In this document: piece after piece, positions 17,741 through 26,164 of the stretch
Numbering within the stretch: the stretch's first letter is position 1
Layout: every line of letters starts with the position of its first letter
From: CAWJPW01 sp963844845
GTDB lineage: Bacteria; Acidobacteriota; Thermoanaerobaculia; Thermoanaerobaculales; Sulfomarinibacteraceae
Assembly (NCBI GenBank): GCA_963844845.1
Contig: CAWJPW010000008.1
Coordinates: 186,001 to 250,000, forward strand
DNA length: 64,000 bases
Direction of reading: 5' to 3'
Made by a program: the position numbers and the translations under genes
Notes under the pieces: model-generated
Database searches by the model: none
What the model was told of the DNA's origin: nothing
The model's input: the letters and a program-made list of their open reading frames with translations, nothing else

Positions 17741-18165
17741 GATTCGCTCCTTTCCGGACGGTCGCCATCAAGTATAGGTCCTGTACCCGTAAAGAGCGAG
17801 CCCCGGAAGATCCAGCAACGACGGCGCAGGAGGCAGCCGGCGGCCTCCTGTAGCCGCGTCCGGACCAGCGCGCTGAGCTGCGTCACGACCAGGGGATCGG
17901 AGGCCGCGCTCGCCGGGTACCCGTCGGTCCGCACGGGCTCGAGCCCCACCACCTCCGCCCGGAACCACCCCCTCGTGCGGTGCACCCCCGCACCCGACCC
18001 GCCGTCGTCGTTCGCCACGTCGGAGTCGGTGGCAACGTACAGGCCGCCGCCATCCACGGTGGTCCCACCAGCGGATGCCGCCCGCGCGAGGACAGGGCCA
18101 CCGTCACGGCGGCAGTCGCCTTGCAAAGATCAAACGAGAATGCGATCATATCTCGAAGAAGACTC
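17741..18165. other. 425-base interval with no convincing gene
   Basis: The left end contains the promoter of the IPTL-CTERM-like gene (TATACT, 17776-17771). A minus-strand open frame (17731-18126, 131 codons) contains a protein-like stretch (GGLYVATDSDVANDDGG, WFRAEVVGLEPVRTDGY). It has no ribosome-binding site and its end overlaps the neighbouring start. It could be a decayed gene fragment. The right end is less GC-rich (around 18120-18165) and probably holds the promoter of the TPR-CHAT gene, but I cannot assign a -10 with confidence. Confidence 0.3.
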
Positions 18166-21100
18166 ATGACTCGGTACGTCCAGAAGCCGGGCCGGGTGGA
18201 ATCGACCTGTTGTCGCCGTCGTCACCTGCAACAGTACCAACGGGCCGCATTCCGCAAGAGGGTCCCGATACGAGCCCTACTGCTGGTGCTCGCGGCGCTG
18301 ATTCTCTGCACGGCGAGCGCTACCACAGAGGAGCTCCCGCCGACTGGGGGCACCATCGCGCTCAGCGGAGACTCTCCCACCGTGTCGACCGTGGGGCTCA
18401 CCACCGGAGAGCTTCTCAACGTGGTGCTCACGCCCGACGGGCTCGACCTGGCGGTGCGGGTGCTGGGACCGGCCGGACGCGAGCTGTGGGCGGCCAACGA
18501 CGCACCCTCCACCACCCTCGAGGAGAAGGTCTGGCTGGTGGCGCCGGCGGCCGGCACCTACCGCGTCGAGCTCACCTCCCACGACGGCGCACCCGGCACC
18601 GTCCACGTCGCCAGCGTCGTGCAACGTCCCGCCACCGCAGCCGACCGCCTGCGGGTTCGCGCCGAGCGTCAGCTGCAGATCGCCCGCCGAGCACTGCGCA
18701 CCCGCGGCGAAGGACTCCTGGCGGACGCACGCGAGGTGCTCGACGAGGCGGCAACCAGCTTCGCCGAGCTGAGCCTGCCCCGGCGCCTGGTCACCGCGAA
18801 GCTCCTCGCCGCCATGGTGGAGCGCGTACAGGGTGACCCGGCGGCCTCGCGGGCACGGGCCGAGGAGGCGCGCCGCGCGGCCGTGGCGGCCGACTACCCC
18901 GTGGGCGAAGGCGCGGCCCTCAACAGTCTCGCCATCGGCTGGTGGGCTTCCGGGGACATGGAGCAGGCACACTCCGCCGCAGCGGCGGCAGTGGCGGCCT
19001 ACCGGCGCGCGGGCTACCGCCTGGGCGAGGCCGAGGCGCTCAACACCGTGGGCCTCACCGCCAGCCGGCTCGGCGACCTCGACGAGGCCGAGGAAGCCTA
19101 CCGCCAGGCGGCCGGGCTCTTCACCGAGATCGGCAACCTGGGCGGCCTGCTGTACGCCCGCAACAACCTGGCGGTGGTTCGCCTGGAGCGCGGCGAGTAC
19201 GACGCCGCCATCGCCACCTTCGAGGAGGTGGCCGACGCCCTTGCCGCCCGCGGCGACGACGCCGCCCGGGCCACGGTCCTCATGAACGTCGGCTCCGTGC
19301 TCAACGATCTCGGCGACCTCGACCGCGCGCGCCGCCATTTCGAGCGGGCGCTGACACTGCTGCACGGTCTCGGCGCACCTGCCCGGGAGGCCGCCGTCCT
19401 CACCAACCTCGGCAGCAACGCTGTGCTGGCAGGCGACAGCGACACGGCGCGCGGGGACTACCGGCGCGCGCTGACCCTCTACCGGCAGGCCGGCGATCGC
19501 GCCGGGGAGGCCACCGCGCTGCACAGCCTGGGCGATCTCGCGCTGCGCGAGGAGCGTTTCGCCGCGGCCCGCGACACCCTCCTGGAGGCGTTGACGATCC
19601 GCCGCGAGCTCGCACTGCCCCGTGACGTCGCCTCGACGCTCACCAGCCTTGGCGAGGCCGACATCGCGCTGGCCCGGCTTCCGGCGGCGGAGGGAGAGCT
19701 CGCTGAAGCCACCACCATCACCACCACCCTCGGCGACCCCGAAGGGGAGGCGGTGGCGCGCGACCAGCTCGCCCGCCTCGCCCTCGCCCGCGGCGACCTC
19801 GCCACCGCAGCGGCGGAGGCGGATCATGCCATCGCCCTCATCGAGTCGCTGCGCGCGCGCCTCGCCAGCGATACCCTCCGCTCGACCTACCTGGGCATGC
19901 AGCGCGGGCTGTTCGAGCTGGCGGTGACGCTTGCTGTCAGGCGGGCGCGCGACGATCCCGGCGGCGGGCACCTGGAGCGGGCCTTCGCGCTCAGCGAGCA
20001 GGCCCACGCGCGCTCGCTGCTCGATCTCCTGGCCCCCGACCGTCCCGCCATCGCCGCCGCCCTCGATCCCGCCCTCGCCGCCCGCACCGCCCGCCTCGAG
20101 CAGGACATCGCCAGGCTCCAGCGTCAGCTCATCGACCTCCGCCAGGACGAGACCCCCGATGCCAACGCCGTCACCTCCACCGAGCAGCGCTTACTGGCGA
20201 CCGTGGACGAGTGGCAGTCCGCCCGCGCCGGGGCCCTCCGCAGCGGCTCTCCCCTGGTCTCCCTGCTGGATCCGCCGCTGGCGGGCACGGACCGGGTCGC
20301 CACCCTGCTGGAGCACGGCACCGTGCTGCTCGAGTACGTGGTGGGGGATGACACCTCGACACTCCTGCTGGTAGATCGCACCGGCGTGGCCGCGTTCCCG
20401 CTTCCCTCCGCCGGCGAGCTGACCCCCCTGGTGCACACCCTGCGCGACGAGCTCGCACAACCCGCGGCGCGGGTGTCCGGAGCCTACCTGCGCGCGGCGC
20501 GCCGCCTCTTCGAGCTCCTGGTGGCGCCGGCGGCGCCCCGTCTCGAGGGCGCCGACGAGCTCGTCATCGTGCCCGACGGCCCTCTCCACCTCCTGCCCTT
20601 CGAGGTCCTTCTCACCGCTCCCCCCCGCTCCACCGATCCCCGGCAGCTCCCCTACCTCCTGCGACAATGGCGAGTCCGCTACGCACTCTCGGCCAGCATC
20701 CTGGCCGAGCTCGCGGAACGACCCACCGGCCCCCGCCCGTGGGACCTGGTCGCGGTGGCCGATCCCGCCGGCAGCGAGGAGCCGGCGGCGGCCGGCGACG
20801 AGCGCGCCCTGCTCCTCGACGCCGGCCGGTGGCGCCAGGGCGGCCTCCCCGAGGCGCGCCGCGAGGCCGCCCGCATCGCCGGGCTCTTCCCCCCCGGGCG
20901 CACCTGCGTGCTCGAGGGTGAGGCGGCCACCGAGTCGGCGGTGAAGGGCAGTCAGGCCGTCGCCGCGGCGCGCTATCTCCACTTCGCCGCCCACGGCGTG
21001 CTCAGCAGCCGCCTCGCCACCCACAGCGGACTGGTGCTGGCGCGGGCCCCGGGAAGCGGCGACGACGGGCTCTTGCAGGCGTGGGAGGTGTACGACCTGC

Positions 21101-21414
21101 ACCTCGACGCCGACCTCGTGGTGCTTTCCTCGTGCGGCTCGGGCCTCGGCGAGGCGGTGCGCGGCGAGGGTCTCGTGGGGCTCACCCAGGCCTTCCTCCA
21201 AGCCGGCGCCCACAGCATACTGGTGAGCCTGTGGAACGTCCCCGACCGCGCCGCCGCCGATCTCATGATCGACTTCTACGCCCGCCTCACCCACGCGCAC
21301 GGTCACGGCGCCGCCGAGGCGCTGCGCCAGGCCAAGCTGGCTCGGTTGAAGGACCCCACCACCGCCCACCCCTCGGCCTGGGGAGCGTTTGTCCTCCACG
21401 GCGCCGCCCCGTGA
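18166..21414 (+). CDS. TPR-CHAT protein (caspase-like HetF-associated protease domain)
   Basis: The product has 1082 residues from ATG 18166. The N-terminus (residues about 30-55) contains a hydrophobic stretch, RALLLVLAALILCTASA, probably a signal peptide or anchor. Residues about 60-140 are a beta-rich prepeptidase-like domain. There follow about ten TPR units (repeated ALNSLAIGWW, EALNTVGLTASRLGDLDEAE, LTNLGSNAVLAGD), a coiled region and a C-terminal CHAT domain. The CHAT domain shows the His-Cys pair: His about 943 in LHFAAHGVL and Cys about 990 in VVLSSCGSG, followed by VRGEGLVGL and SLWNVPD. CHAT proteases act in gasdermin/type III-E CRISPR and other effector systems, but none of those partners is here. 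The start is uncertain because no strong ribosome-binding site is seen. Confidence 0.87.
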   Translation: MTRYVQKPGRVESTCCRRRHLQQYQRAAFRKRVPIRALLLVLAALILCTASATTEELPPTGGTIALSGDSPTVSTVGLTTGELLNVVLTPDGLDLAVRVLGPAGRELWAANDAPSTTLEEKVWLVAPAAGTYRVELTSHDGAPGTVHVASVVQRPATAADRLRVRAERQLQIARRALRTRGEGLLADAREVLDEAATSFAELSLPRRLVTAKLLAAMVERVQGDPAASRARAEEARRAAVAADYPVGEGAALNSLAIGWWASGDMEQAHSAAAAAVAAYRRAGYRLGEAEALNTVGLTASRLGDLDEAEEAYRQAAGLFTEIGNLGGLLYARNNLAVVRLERGEYDAAIATFEEVADALAARGDDAARATVLMNVGSVLNDLGDLDRARRHFERALTLLHGLGAPAREAAVLTNLGSNAVLAGDSDTARGDYRRALTLYRQAGDRAGEATALHSLGDLALREERFAAARDTLLEALTIRRELALPRDVASTLTSLGEADIALARLPAAEGELAEATTITTTLGDPEGEAVARDQLARLALARGDLATAAAEADHAIALIESLRARLASDTLRSTYLGMQRGLFELAVTLAVRRARDDPGGGHLERAFALSEQAHARSLLDLLAPDRPAIAAALDPALAARTARLEQDIARLQRQLIDLRQDETPDANAVTSTEQRLLATVDEWQSARAGALRSGSPLVSLLDPPLAGTDRVATLLEHGTVLLEYVVGDDTSTLLLVDRTGVAAFPLPSAGELTPLVHTLRDELAQPAARVSGAYLRAARRLFELLVAPAAPRLEGADELVIVPDGPLHLLPFEVLLTAPPRSTDPRQLPYLLRQWRVRYALSASILAELAERPTGPRPWDLVAVADPAGSEEPAAAGDERALLLDAGRWRQGGLPEARREAARIAGLFPPGRTCVLEGEAATESAVKGSQAVAAARYLHFAAHGVLSSRLATHSGLVLARAPGSGDDGLLQAWEVYDLHLDADLVVLSSCGSGLGEAVRGEGLVGLTQAFLQAGAHSILVSLWNVPDRAAADLMIDFYARLTHAHGHGAAEALRQAKLARLKDPTTAHPSAWGAFVLHGAAP

Positions 21415-21437
21415 CAGATCGGAGACTCGAAGATCCA

Positions 21438-21466
21438 GAGAGCCGAGCCCGCCGGCTCCGGCTCTC
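21438..21466. terminator. Hairpin between convergent TPR-CHAT and anti-sigma genes
   Basis: GAGAGCCG (21438-21445) pairs with CGGCTCTC (21459-21466), and the interior AGCC/GGCT can extend the stem. It lies between two convergent stop codons. There is no U-tract, so if it terminates it would need Rho or act as a transcript-end stabiliser for both directions. Confidence 0.4.
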
Positions 21467-21472
21467 GGCCTC

Positions 21473-22405
21473 CTACCCGAGCCCAACCGGCGTGACCTCC
21501 ATCCGGTACTCCCCAACCTTCTCCCACCGCCCGTCCTTCGACGCGCCCTCCAGCACGAGCCGGAGCTCGCCCTCACCGAGCTGCTCGGCGGGCACCACGA
21601 GGGCGATGTCGCCGTCGGGCTGAGGAGTCAGACCCGTCACCTCCCACTGCTGGCGACCGGCACGGTCGCGCGCGGTGAGGCGGTAGCTGGTGAACGGGCG
21701 TGCGTCCTCACGTACCAGCACCAGCGAGAGGAGGCGGTCCGCGGGGACGCTGGGCAGCTCGGCGGCGGCCGGTCCGCGCAGGGTGAGCACCCCGGGCAGG
21801 AGCTCGAGCACACGCACGTCGAGGCGTGCACCGGCCTGCTCGGCAAGCCGCTGCCGAGCCGCCGCCAGCTCGCCGCGGGTGCGGGCCGCTGCCTGGGCGG
21901 CGGCGGCGATCCGGTCCTGGAGCCGGTGTGCCTCGCCCTCGAGGTTGTCGACCCGCCGGGCCAGCGCCGCCACCCGCGTGCGCGAGGCCTCCACCCCGCG
22001 GTGCATGACGACCCAGGCGATCCCGGCGAGCGCCGCCATCACCAACACCGCCGCCACGCCGGCAAGCCAGCCCGGCCGCTGGCGCGCGGACGCCGGCGCG
22101 GGATCCTCCAGGGCGGCGAGGCCGGCCTGGGCGAGGGCGACCTCCTCGCGGCAGGAGACGCAGGTCGCCAGGTGGGTGCCCACCGCCTCCGAGGCGTCGT
22201 CGACCTCGCCGGCCGCCCACGCCGCCAGGCTCGCCGCCGACGGGTGGGCCGCGAAGACCGAGGCCGCTGCCCGGGTGGCCTCGAGCTCGTCACGACAGGC
22301 AGCACAGCGCTCCAGGTGGCCACTCACCGCCGCCGCCTCGTCGCCCTCGAGCGTGCCGTTCAGGTGCCAGGGCAGGAGCTCGCGGACGCGGGCACACTCA
22401 ATCAT
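21473..22405 (-). CDS. Anti-sigma factor with two zinc-finger motifs and one transmembrane helix
   Basis: The product has 310 residues from ATG 22405, which overlaps the end of the sigma-factor gene by eight bases. Two zf-HC2-like motifs are visible: HLERCAACRDE near residue 28 and HLATCVSCREE near residue 75. A single transmembrane segment (WLAGVAAVLVMAALAGIAWVV, about 107-127) follows, then a coiled coil and an extracytoplasmic beta-rich domain. The layout is that of a membrane-bound ZAS anti-sigma factor holding its ECF sigma partner until a signal arrives. The duplicated zinc-binding module is less usual than a single one. The extracytoplasmic domain (LLPGVLTLRG, FTSYRLTARDRAG) has no identifiable sensor family. 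Confidence 0.85.
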   Translation of the reverse strand: MIECARVRELLPWHLNGTLEGDEAAAVSGHLERCAACRDELEATRAAASVFAAHPSAASLAAWAAGEVDDASEAVGTHLATCVSCREEVALAQAGLAALEDPAPASARQRPGWLAGVAAVLVMAALAGIAWVVMHRGVEASRTRVAALARRVDNLEGEAHRLQDRIAAAAQAAARTRGELAAARQRLAEQAGARLDVRVLELLPGVLTLRGPAAAELPSVPADRLLSLVLVREDARPFTSYRLTARDRAGRQQWEVTGLTPQPDGDIALVVPAEQLGEGELRLVLEGASKDGRWEKVGEYRMEVTPVGLG

Positions 22406-22991
22406 CGTCTGGCCTCCCCTCCACCTCATGCGGCGTCGGCGGCGTCGCAACCGTTACACGACGCCCTTCGCCCTGCCGCAGACGGGCGGCCACCTCGGCT
22501 GCACGCCGCCGGCAGCGCAGCACCCGAACCCGCAGGGCGCCCTCGCTCACCGCCAGCTCGAGGGACATCTCGCGGTAGCTGAGGCCTACCAGGATCATCT
22601 GCCAGAGCCGGCGGCACTCGGCGGGGCAGCGCCGCGCCACCTCGAGCAGGAAGAGCCGCTCCGCCGGGTCGCTCGACGGAGCCTGAGGCTCGGGGGCCGC
22701 CTCGGGATCACCGCCTTCGTGGCCGAGGCGCCGGCTGCGCGAGCGGAGGCGGTCGATACAGGTGTGGACCACCGCCCGCCAGACATAGCCCTTGAAAGCG
22801 CCGTCCCCCCGATACCGCCCCTCGCGCACGTCGCGGAGGAGCTCGGCGAGGGCGTCCTGCACCGCATCGGCCCACTCCTCGCCGAGGCGGAAGCGGTACG
22901 GCCGCGCCGCCAGCTCGGCCCACCGCGCCACCTCGCGCGTCACGCCATGCTCGCCCGCTGCGAAGTCGATCGCCCGCTGAGCGTCGCTCAT
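22398..22991 (-). CDS. ECF-type RNA polymerase sigma factor
   Basis: The 197-residue product has a region-2 helix (EEWADAVQDALAELLRDVREG, FKGYVWRAVVHTCIDRLRSR) and a region-4 helix-turn-helix (RLWQMILVGLSYREMSLELAVSEGALRVRVLRCRRR). It is encoded directly before, and overlapping, its probable anti-sigma factor. The start is ATG 22991. A TAGAAT hexamer on the minus strand (23003-22998) stands exactly six bases before the ATG, so transcription would begin on the start codon and there is no usable ribosome-binding site upstream. The target regulon is unknown; the CHAT and IPTL-type genes next door are plausible but unproven targets. Confidence 0.88.
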   Translation of the reverse strand: MSDAQRAIDFAAGEHGVTREVARWAELAARPYRFRLGEEWADAVQDALAELLRDVREGRYRGDGAFKGYVWRAVVHTCIDRLRSRSRRLGHEGGDPEAAPEPQAPSSDPAERLFLLEVARRCPAECRRLWQMILVGLSYREMSLELAVSEGALRVRVLRCRRRAAEVAARLRQGEGRRVTVATPPTPHEVEGRPDDD

Positions 22992-23030
22992 CCTTCGATT
23001 CTAGCCGTGGTGCTAGGATTCCGCTCGATG
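22991..23030. promoter_or_regulatory. Minimal divergent leaderless promoters (sigma factor / eda)
   Basis: Only 36 bases separate the two divergent start codons. Leftwards: TAGAAT at 23003-22998, six bases, then ATG at 22991 (predicted leader 0 nt). Rightwards: TGC-TAGGAT, hexamer 23014-23019, predicted start about 23026 and ATG at 23028 (leader about 2 nt). The two -10 boxes are ten bases apart, so each promoter's -35 region lies inside the opposite coding start. The two polymerases would be expected to exclude each other. Confidence 0.65.
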
Positions 23031-23675
23031 GACACGACTCCCTCCCCCGCCGAGGTCGTGGAGCGTCTCGGCCGCCTGCGGGCGGTGGCGATCCTGCGGA
23101 CGACGGTGCCGGGGGCGGCGGGGGCGGCGATGGCGGCGGCGGTGCGCGGCGGCTTCCGCGCCGTGGAGCTCACGCTGGGCACCCCCGACGCGCTCACGGT
23201 GGTCGCCGAGCTGGCCGGCCGCGAGGGCCTGCTGGTCGGCGCCGGCACCGTGCTCACCCCCGCTGAGGCCCGCGCCGCGGTGGCGGCGGGGGCCGCCTTC
23301 CTGGTCTCGCCGGTGGTTGACGAGGCGGTCATCAGTGAGGCTGCCCGGCTCGGCGTGGCGATGATCCCCGGGGCGGCCACCCCGTCCGAGATGCTGCGCG
23401 CCCACCGCGCCGGCGCACCCCTGCAGAAGCTCTTCCCGGCGCCGGTGGACGGGCCCGGTTGGGTACGGGCGGTGCTCGGCCCGCTCCCGTTCCTGCGCAT
23501 CGTCCCCACCAGCGGGGTGGACGCCGGCAACGCCGCCGCCTTCCTCGCCGCCGGCGCTCATGCGGTGGGGTTCGTGCGCCCGCTCTTCGACCCCGACGAG
23601 GTGGCCCGCGGCGACGTCGCCGCCATCGAGGCGCGAGCCAGGCGCCTCCTCGCCGCGGTGGACGCGGCCGGCTGA
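23028..23675 (+). CDS. eda: KDPG/KHG aldolase
   Basis: The product has 215 residues from ATG 23028. It cleaves 2-keto-3-deoxy-6-phosphogluconate (or 4-hydroxy-2-oxoglutarate) to pyruvate and an aldehyde in the Entner-Doudoroff route, in the cytoplasm. Family landmarks are present in order: AVELTLGTPDA (catalytic Glu), LLVGAGTVLTP, MIPGAATPSEM, LQKLFPAP with the Schiff-base Lys, and RIVPTSGVDAGNAAAFLAAGAHAVGF. Its length equals the family norm. It is convergent with the DDAH-like gene, with one base between stops. No phosphogluconate dehydratase or KDG kinase gene lies nearby, so it may serve hexuronate or hydroxyproline catabolism instead. Confidence 0.92.
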   Translation: MDTTPSPAEVVERLGRLRAVAILRTTVPGAAGAAMAAAVRGGFRAVELTLGTPDALTVVAELAGREGLLVGAGTVLTPAEARAAVAAGAAFLVSPVVDEAVISEAARLGVAMIPGAATPSEMLRAHRAGAPLQKLFPAPVDGPGWVRAVLGPLPFLRIVPTSGVDAGNAAAFLAAGAHAVGFVRPLFDPDEVARGDVAAIEARARRLLAAVDAAG

Positions 23676-23676
23676 C

Positions 23677-24456
23677 TCACCGACCGTCCGGCAGCCCGTC
23701 GACGATGAGGCTGCAGCAGGTGACGCCGCCCTCGGCCTTGGCGAGCTCGTCGGCCGGCACGGGCGTCACCGCGATCCCGCGCGCCACCAGCCGCTCCCGG
23801 GTGCGGACGAAAGCCGCCGAGTGGATCACACCACCGCCCACCAGCAGCGCGTTGGCGGCGAACGGCTCCTCCGGCGCCACCTCGATCACCTCGACCTCGC
23901 CGAAGCTCCCCGGGTCCACCCACTCGGGGTTGCAGAGCACCGTCGCGGGGCCCACCACACCGATCGCCGTCTTGAGGTGGAGGCAGCCTTTGAGCTCCAC
24001 GCCCCGCACCTCGTAGCCGAGGTCCGCCACCAGCTCGCCCAGCTGAGCGATCCCGGCCCCGTCGGAGCGGCCCGAGCGCCCCACGAAGAGCGTCCGGCCG
24101 ACCCGCAGCACATCGCCACCATCGAGGGTGGCGGGGGCCTGGAGGTACCGTAGGGGCCGGTACCGGCCCAGCACCTGCGCGACCGACTCCAGCTCCGGCC
24201 GACGCGAGGCGGCCCCGGGCCGGGTGATCACCGCCGCCTCGTCAAGGACCACCGCCGCGTCCTCCACGAACACCGCGTCGGCCAGCTCCGGCGCCGTCGG
24301 CAGCCGCTCCACCGTGCAGCCGAGACGTCGTAGAGCCTCTTCATACTGGCGGTGCTGGGCCCGCGCGCGCTCGAGATCGATGGGCTTGCGCGGGAGGTGG
24401 GTGAGCTCACAGCGGACAATGGCGGGGCTCACCTGGCGGGTGAGGGCGAGGATCAT
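23677..24456 (-). CDS. Dimethylarginine dimethylaminohydrolase-like amidinohydrolase
   Basis: The 259-residue product is close to the DDAH family, which hydrolyses N-omega-methylated arginines to citrulline and methylamines. Landmarks are LTRQVSPAIVRCELTH at the N-terminus, AVFVEDAAVVLDE with acidic substrate contacts, VITRPGAASRRPE, DGGDVLRVGRTLFVG, the catalytic His in GCLHLKTA and the catalytic Cys in GGVTCCSLIV. The length equals that of bacterial DDAHs. The start has AGGAGG centred nine bases upstream and a TAGGAT -10 (24479-24474), predicting an 11-base leader that starts at the ribosome-binding site. It follows the symporter gene in the same direction after 59 bases, so it may be part of an amino-acid uptake and degradation unit. 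Confidence 0.9.
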   Translation of the reverse strand: MILALTRQVSPAIVRCELTHLPRKPIDLERARAQHRQYEEALRRLGCTVERLPTAPELADAVFVEDAAVVLDEAAVITRPGAASRRPELESVAQVLGRYRPLRYLQAPATLDGGDVLRVGRTLFVGRSGRSDGAGIAQLGELVADLGYEVRGVELKGCLHLKTAIGVVGPATVLCNPEWVDPGSFGEVEVIEVAPEEPFAANALLVGGGVIHSAAFVRTRERLVARGIAVTPVPADELAKAEGGVTCCSLIVDGLPDGR

Positions 24457-24515
24457 GTCGGCCTCCTGCCGTCATCCTACCGCGCACGGGTCAAACGTCG
24501 CGGCTGCGGTGCGCC

Positions 24516-25967
24516 TCAGCCCTCGGTGAGTGCCGTCTCCACAGCCGGCGTCGCCAACGACAGACCCACGAAGGCGAGGATCGACACGGTAAGACCGAAG
24601 ACGTTGCTGTCCAGCCCCAGTGGCAGAGGCAGACGGGAGATCTCCAGCCCCACGGTGGTGCCGCCGCCCAGGAGCATGGCCCACAGCGCCGCCCGCGAGG
24701 TGCCGCGGCTCCAGAACAGGGCCCCCACCAGCGGGACGAAGAGGCCCGAGACCATGAACGCGTACGAGTAGAGCATGAGGTTCAGGACATTCGTCATGAA
24801 CGAGGCCAGCAGCAGCGCGGCGGCGCCCAGGAGGAGGGTCGCCACCTGGGAGAAGCGCAGGAAGCCCGTGCTCTCCGGGTCGAGCTCGCGGAAGTGGCCG
24901 ATGATGTCGGATACCAGGTTGCCCGAGCAGGCCATCAGGCAGCTGTCGGCGGTGGAGAGGATGGCCGAGAAGTAGGCCGACATCATCACCCCCATCAGGC
25001 CCACCGGCAGCACCGTACGCAGCAGCATGGGCAGCCCGGTCTCGGGGTCGGTGGCGGAGATGTCGGCGGCGCCCAGGTAGTGGAACATTCCCTGGTCCGC
25101 GGCGACCCGGGCGAAGAGGCCGAGGGTGACGCCCATGAGCGCCATCACCGGCCACTCCAGGAGCCCGGCCACGTACCACGCCCGCTTGGCGGTGTGCTCG
25201 TCGGCGCATGCGTAGATCCGCTGGTAGAGGGTCATGCCCACGAACCAGATGGGGATGATGGTCACCCCCCAGTTGACGATGTCCTGCCAGCTCAGGTTGG
25301 TGAAGGTGAGCATCTCGGGCCGCAGGGTAGTGACGATGGCCGACCACCCGCCGATGGCGCGGTACGACACCGGAAGGCCGACGAACACCAGCCCGCCGAT
25401 GAGGACCATCCACTGCACGGTGTCGGTGTAGATCACCGCCTTCATGCCGCCGAGCACCGTGTAGCCCACCACCACCGCGCCCATGATCAGGAGGGCGGTC
25501 TCCTGGTCGAGGTGGACGAAGGTCCCGGAGGCGAGCTTGGCGCCGGCGAGGATCTGCGAGCTGGTGAACCCGATGTAGCCGATGGCCGAGATCACGCCCG
25601 CCACCAGAGCCACCCGTCGGTCGTAGAAGTGGCTGAACACCTCGGGGAACGTGAAGGCGTTGTCGAACGCCCGGTTGCGCTTGACCTTGGGGATCAGGAG
25701 CACGGCGCTGAGCCACGCCCCCACCAGCCCGGTGAAGAGCATCCACGATCCCGACAGGCCCATGGTGAAGCCGAGTCCACCGAGACCGATGGAGAAGCCG
25801 CCGCCCACGTCGGTGGCCACCACCGACATGCCCACGTGCAGGCTGCCCATATTGCGGCCGCCCACGTAGTAGTCATCGGCGCCGGTGTTGCGCTTGAGGA
25901 AGTAGAAGCCGATGCCCAGCATGATGACCATGTAGGCACCGAAGACGATTAGGTCGACGGGATGCAC
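24516..25967 (-). CDS. Sodium:solute symporter family transporter
   Basis: The 483-residue membrane protein has about 13 hydrophobic helices and SSSF signatures: DLIVFGAYMVIMLGIGFYF, DDYYVGGRNMGS, SVVATDVGGGFSIGLGG, and AYFSAILSTADSCLMACSGNL near residue 325. Members import sugars, amino acids, proline, pantothenate or similar with sodium; the substrate cannot be assigned here. The start is GTG with GGAGGG seven bases upstream. It is followed by the DDAH-like gene and preceded by a possible leader ORF with its own -10. Confidence 0.92.
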   Translation of the reverse strand: MHPVDLIVFGAYMVIMLGIGFYFLKRNTGADDYYVGGRNMGSLHVGMSVVATDVGGGFSIGLGGLGFTMGLSGSWMLFTGLVGAWLSAVLLIPKVKRNRAFDNAFTFPEVFSHFYDRRVALVAGVISAIGYIGFTSSQILAGAKLASGTFVHLDQETALLIMGAVVVGYTVLGGMKAVIYTDTVQWMVLIGGLVFVGLPVSYRAIGGWSAIVTTLRPEMLTFTNLSWQDIVNWGVTIIPIWFVGMTLYQRIYACADEHTAKRAWYVAGLLEWPVMALMGVTLGLFARVAADQGMFHYLGAADISATDPETGLPMLLRTVLPVGLMGVMMSAYFSAILSTADSCLMACSGNLVSDIIGHFRELDPESTGFLRFSQVATLLLGAAALLLASFMTNVLNLMLYSYAFMVSGLFVPLVGALFWSRGTSRAALWAMLLGGGTTVGLEISRLPLPLGLDSNVFGLTVSILAFVGLSLATPAVETALTEG

Positions 25968-26028
25968 CGCAATGCCCTCCCCTCCCGGGCGGCGAGCACA
26001 ATCCGGCGCGCCCGAGGGACGGTGTGTA

Positions 26029-26124
26029 TCAGGTCTCGACGAGGTTACGGCGGACGGCGCGGCGGCCGCGCCCCACGAGCTCGCGCCCGGAGCGGGTCTC
26101 AGCAGAGTTCAGGTCCGCGGTCAT
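26029..26124 (-). CDS. Possible 31-codon leader ORF upstream of the symporter gene
   Basis: A short frame beginning MTADLNSAETR and ending RRAVRRNLVET lies 61 bases before the symporter start. A TACCCT hexamer (minus strand, 26137-26132) is spaced so that transcription would begin one base before its ATG, which matches the arrangement at several proven-size genes in this window. The peptide is Arg-rich at its C-terminus. It could be a translated leader controlling the transporter or simply a chance frame in GC-rich DNA. Confidence 0.35.
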   Translation of the reverse strand: MTADLNSAETRSGRELVGRGRRAVRRNLVET

Positions 26125-26164
26125 GGTTCCTAGGGTACACGGTCCGGCGCGGGGAGACGGCAGC

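Noticed and set aside
17731..18126. 131-codon minus-strand frame between the IPTL-type and CHAT genes
   Set aside because: Some protein-like sequence but no ribosome-binding site, no family resemblance and overlap with the neighbour's start; kept only as a possible decayed fragment.
18277..20007. 576-codon minus-strand frame opposite the TPR region
   Set aside because: Mirror image of the TPR repeats; no start signals.
23387..23561. Arg/Gly-rich minus-strand frames inside eda
   Set aside because: eda has all aldolase motifs; the opposite frames are shadows.
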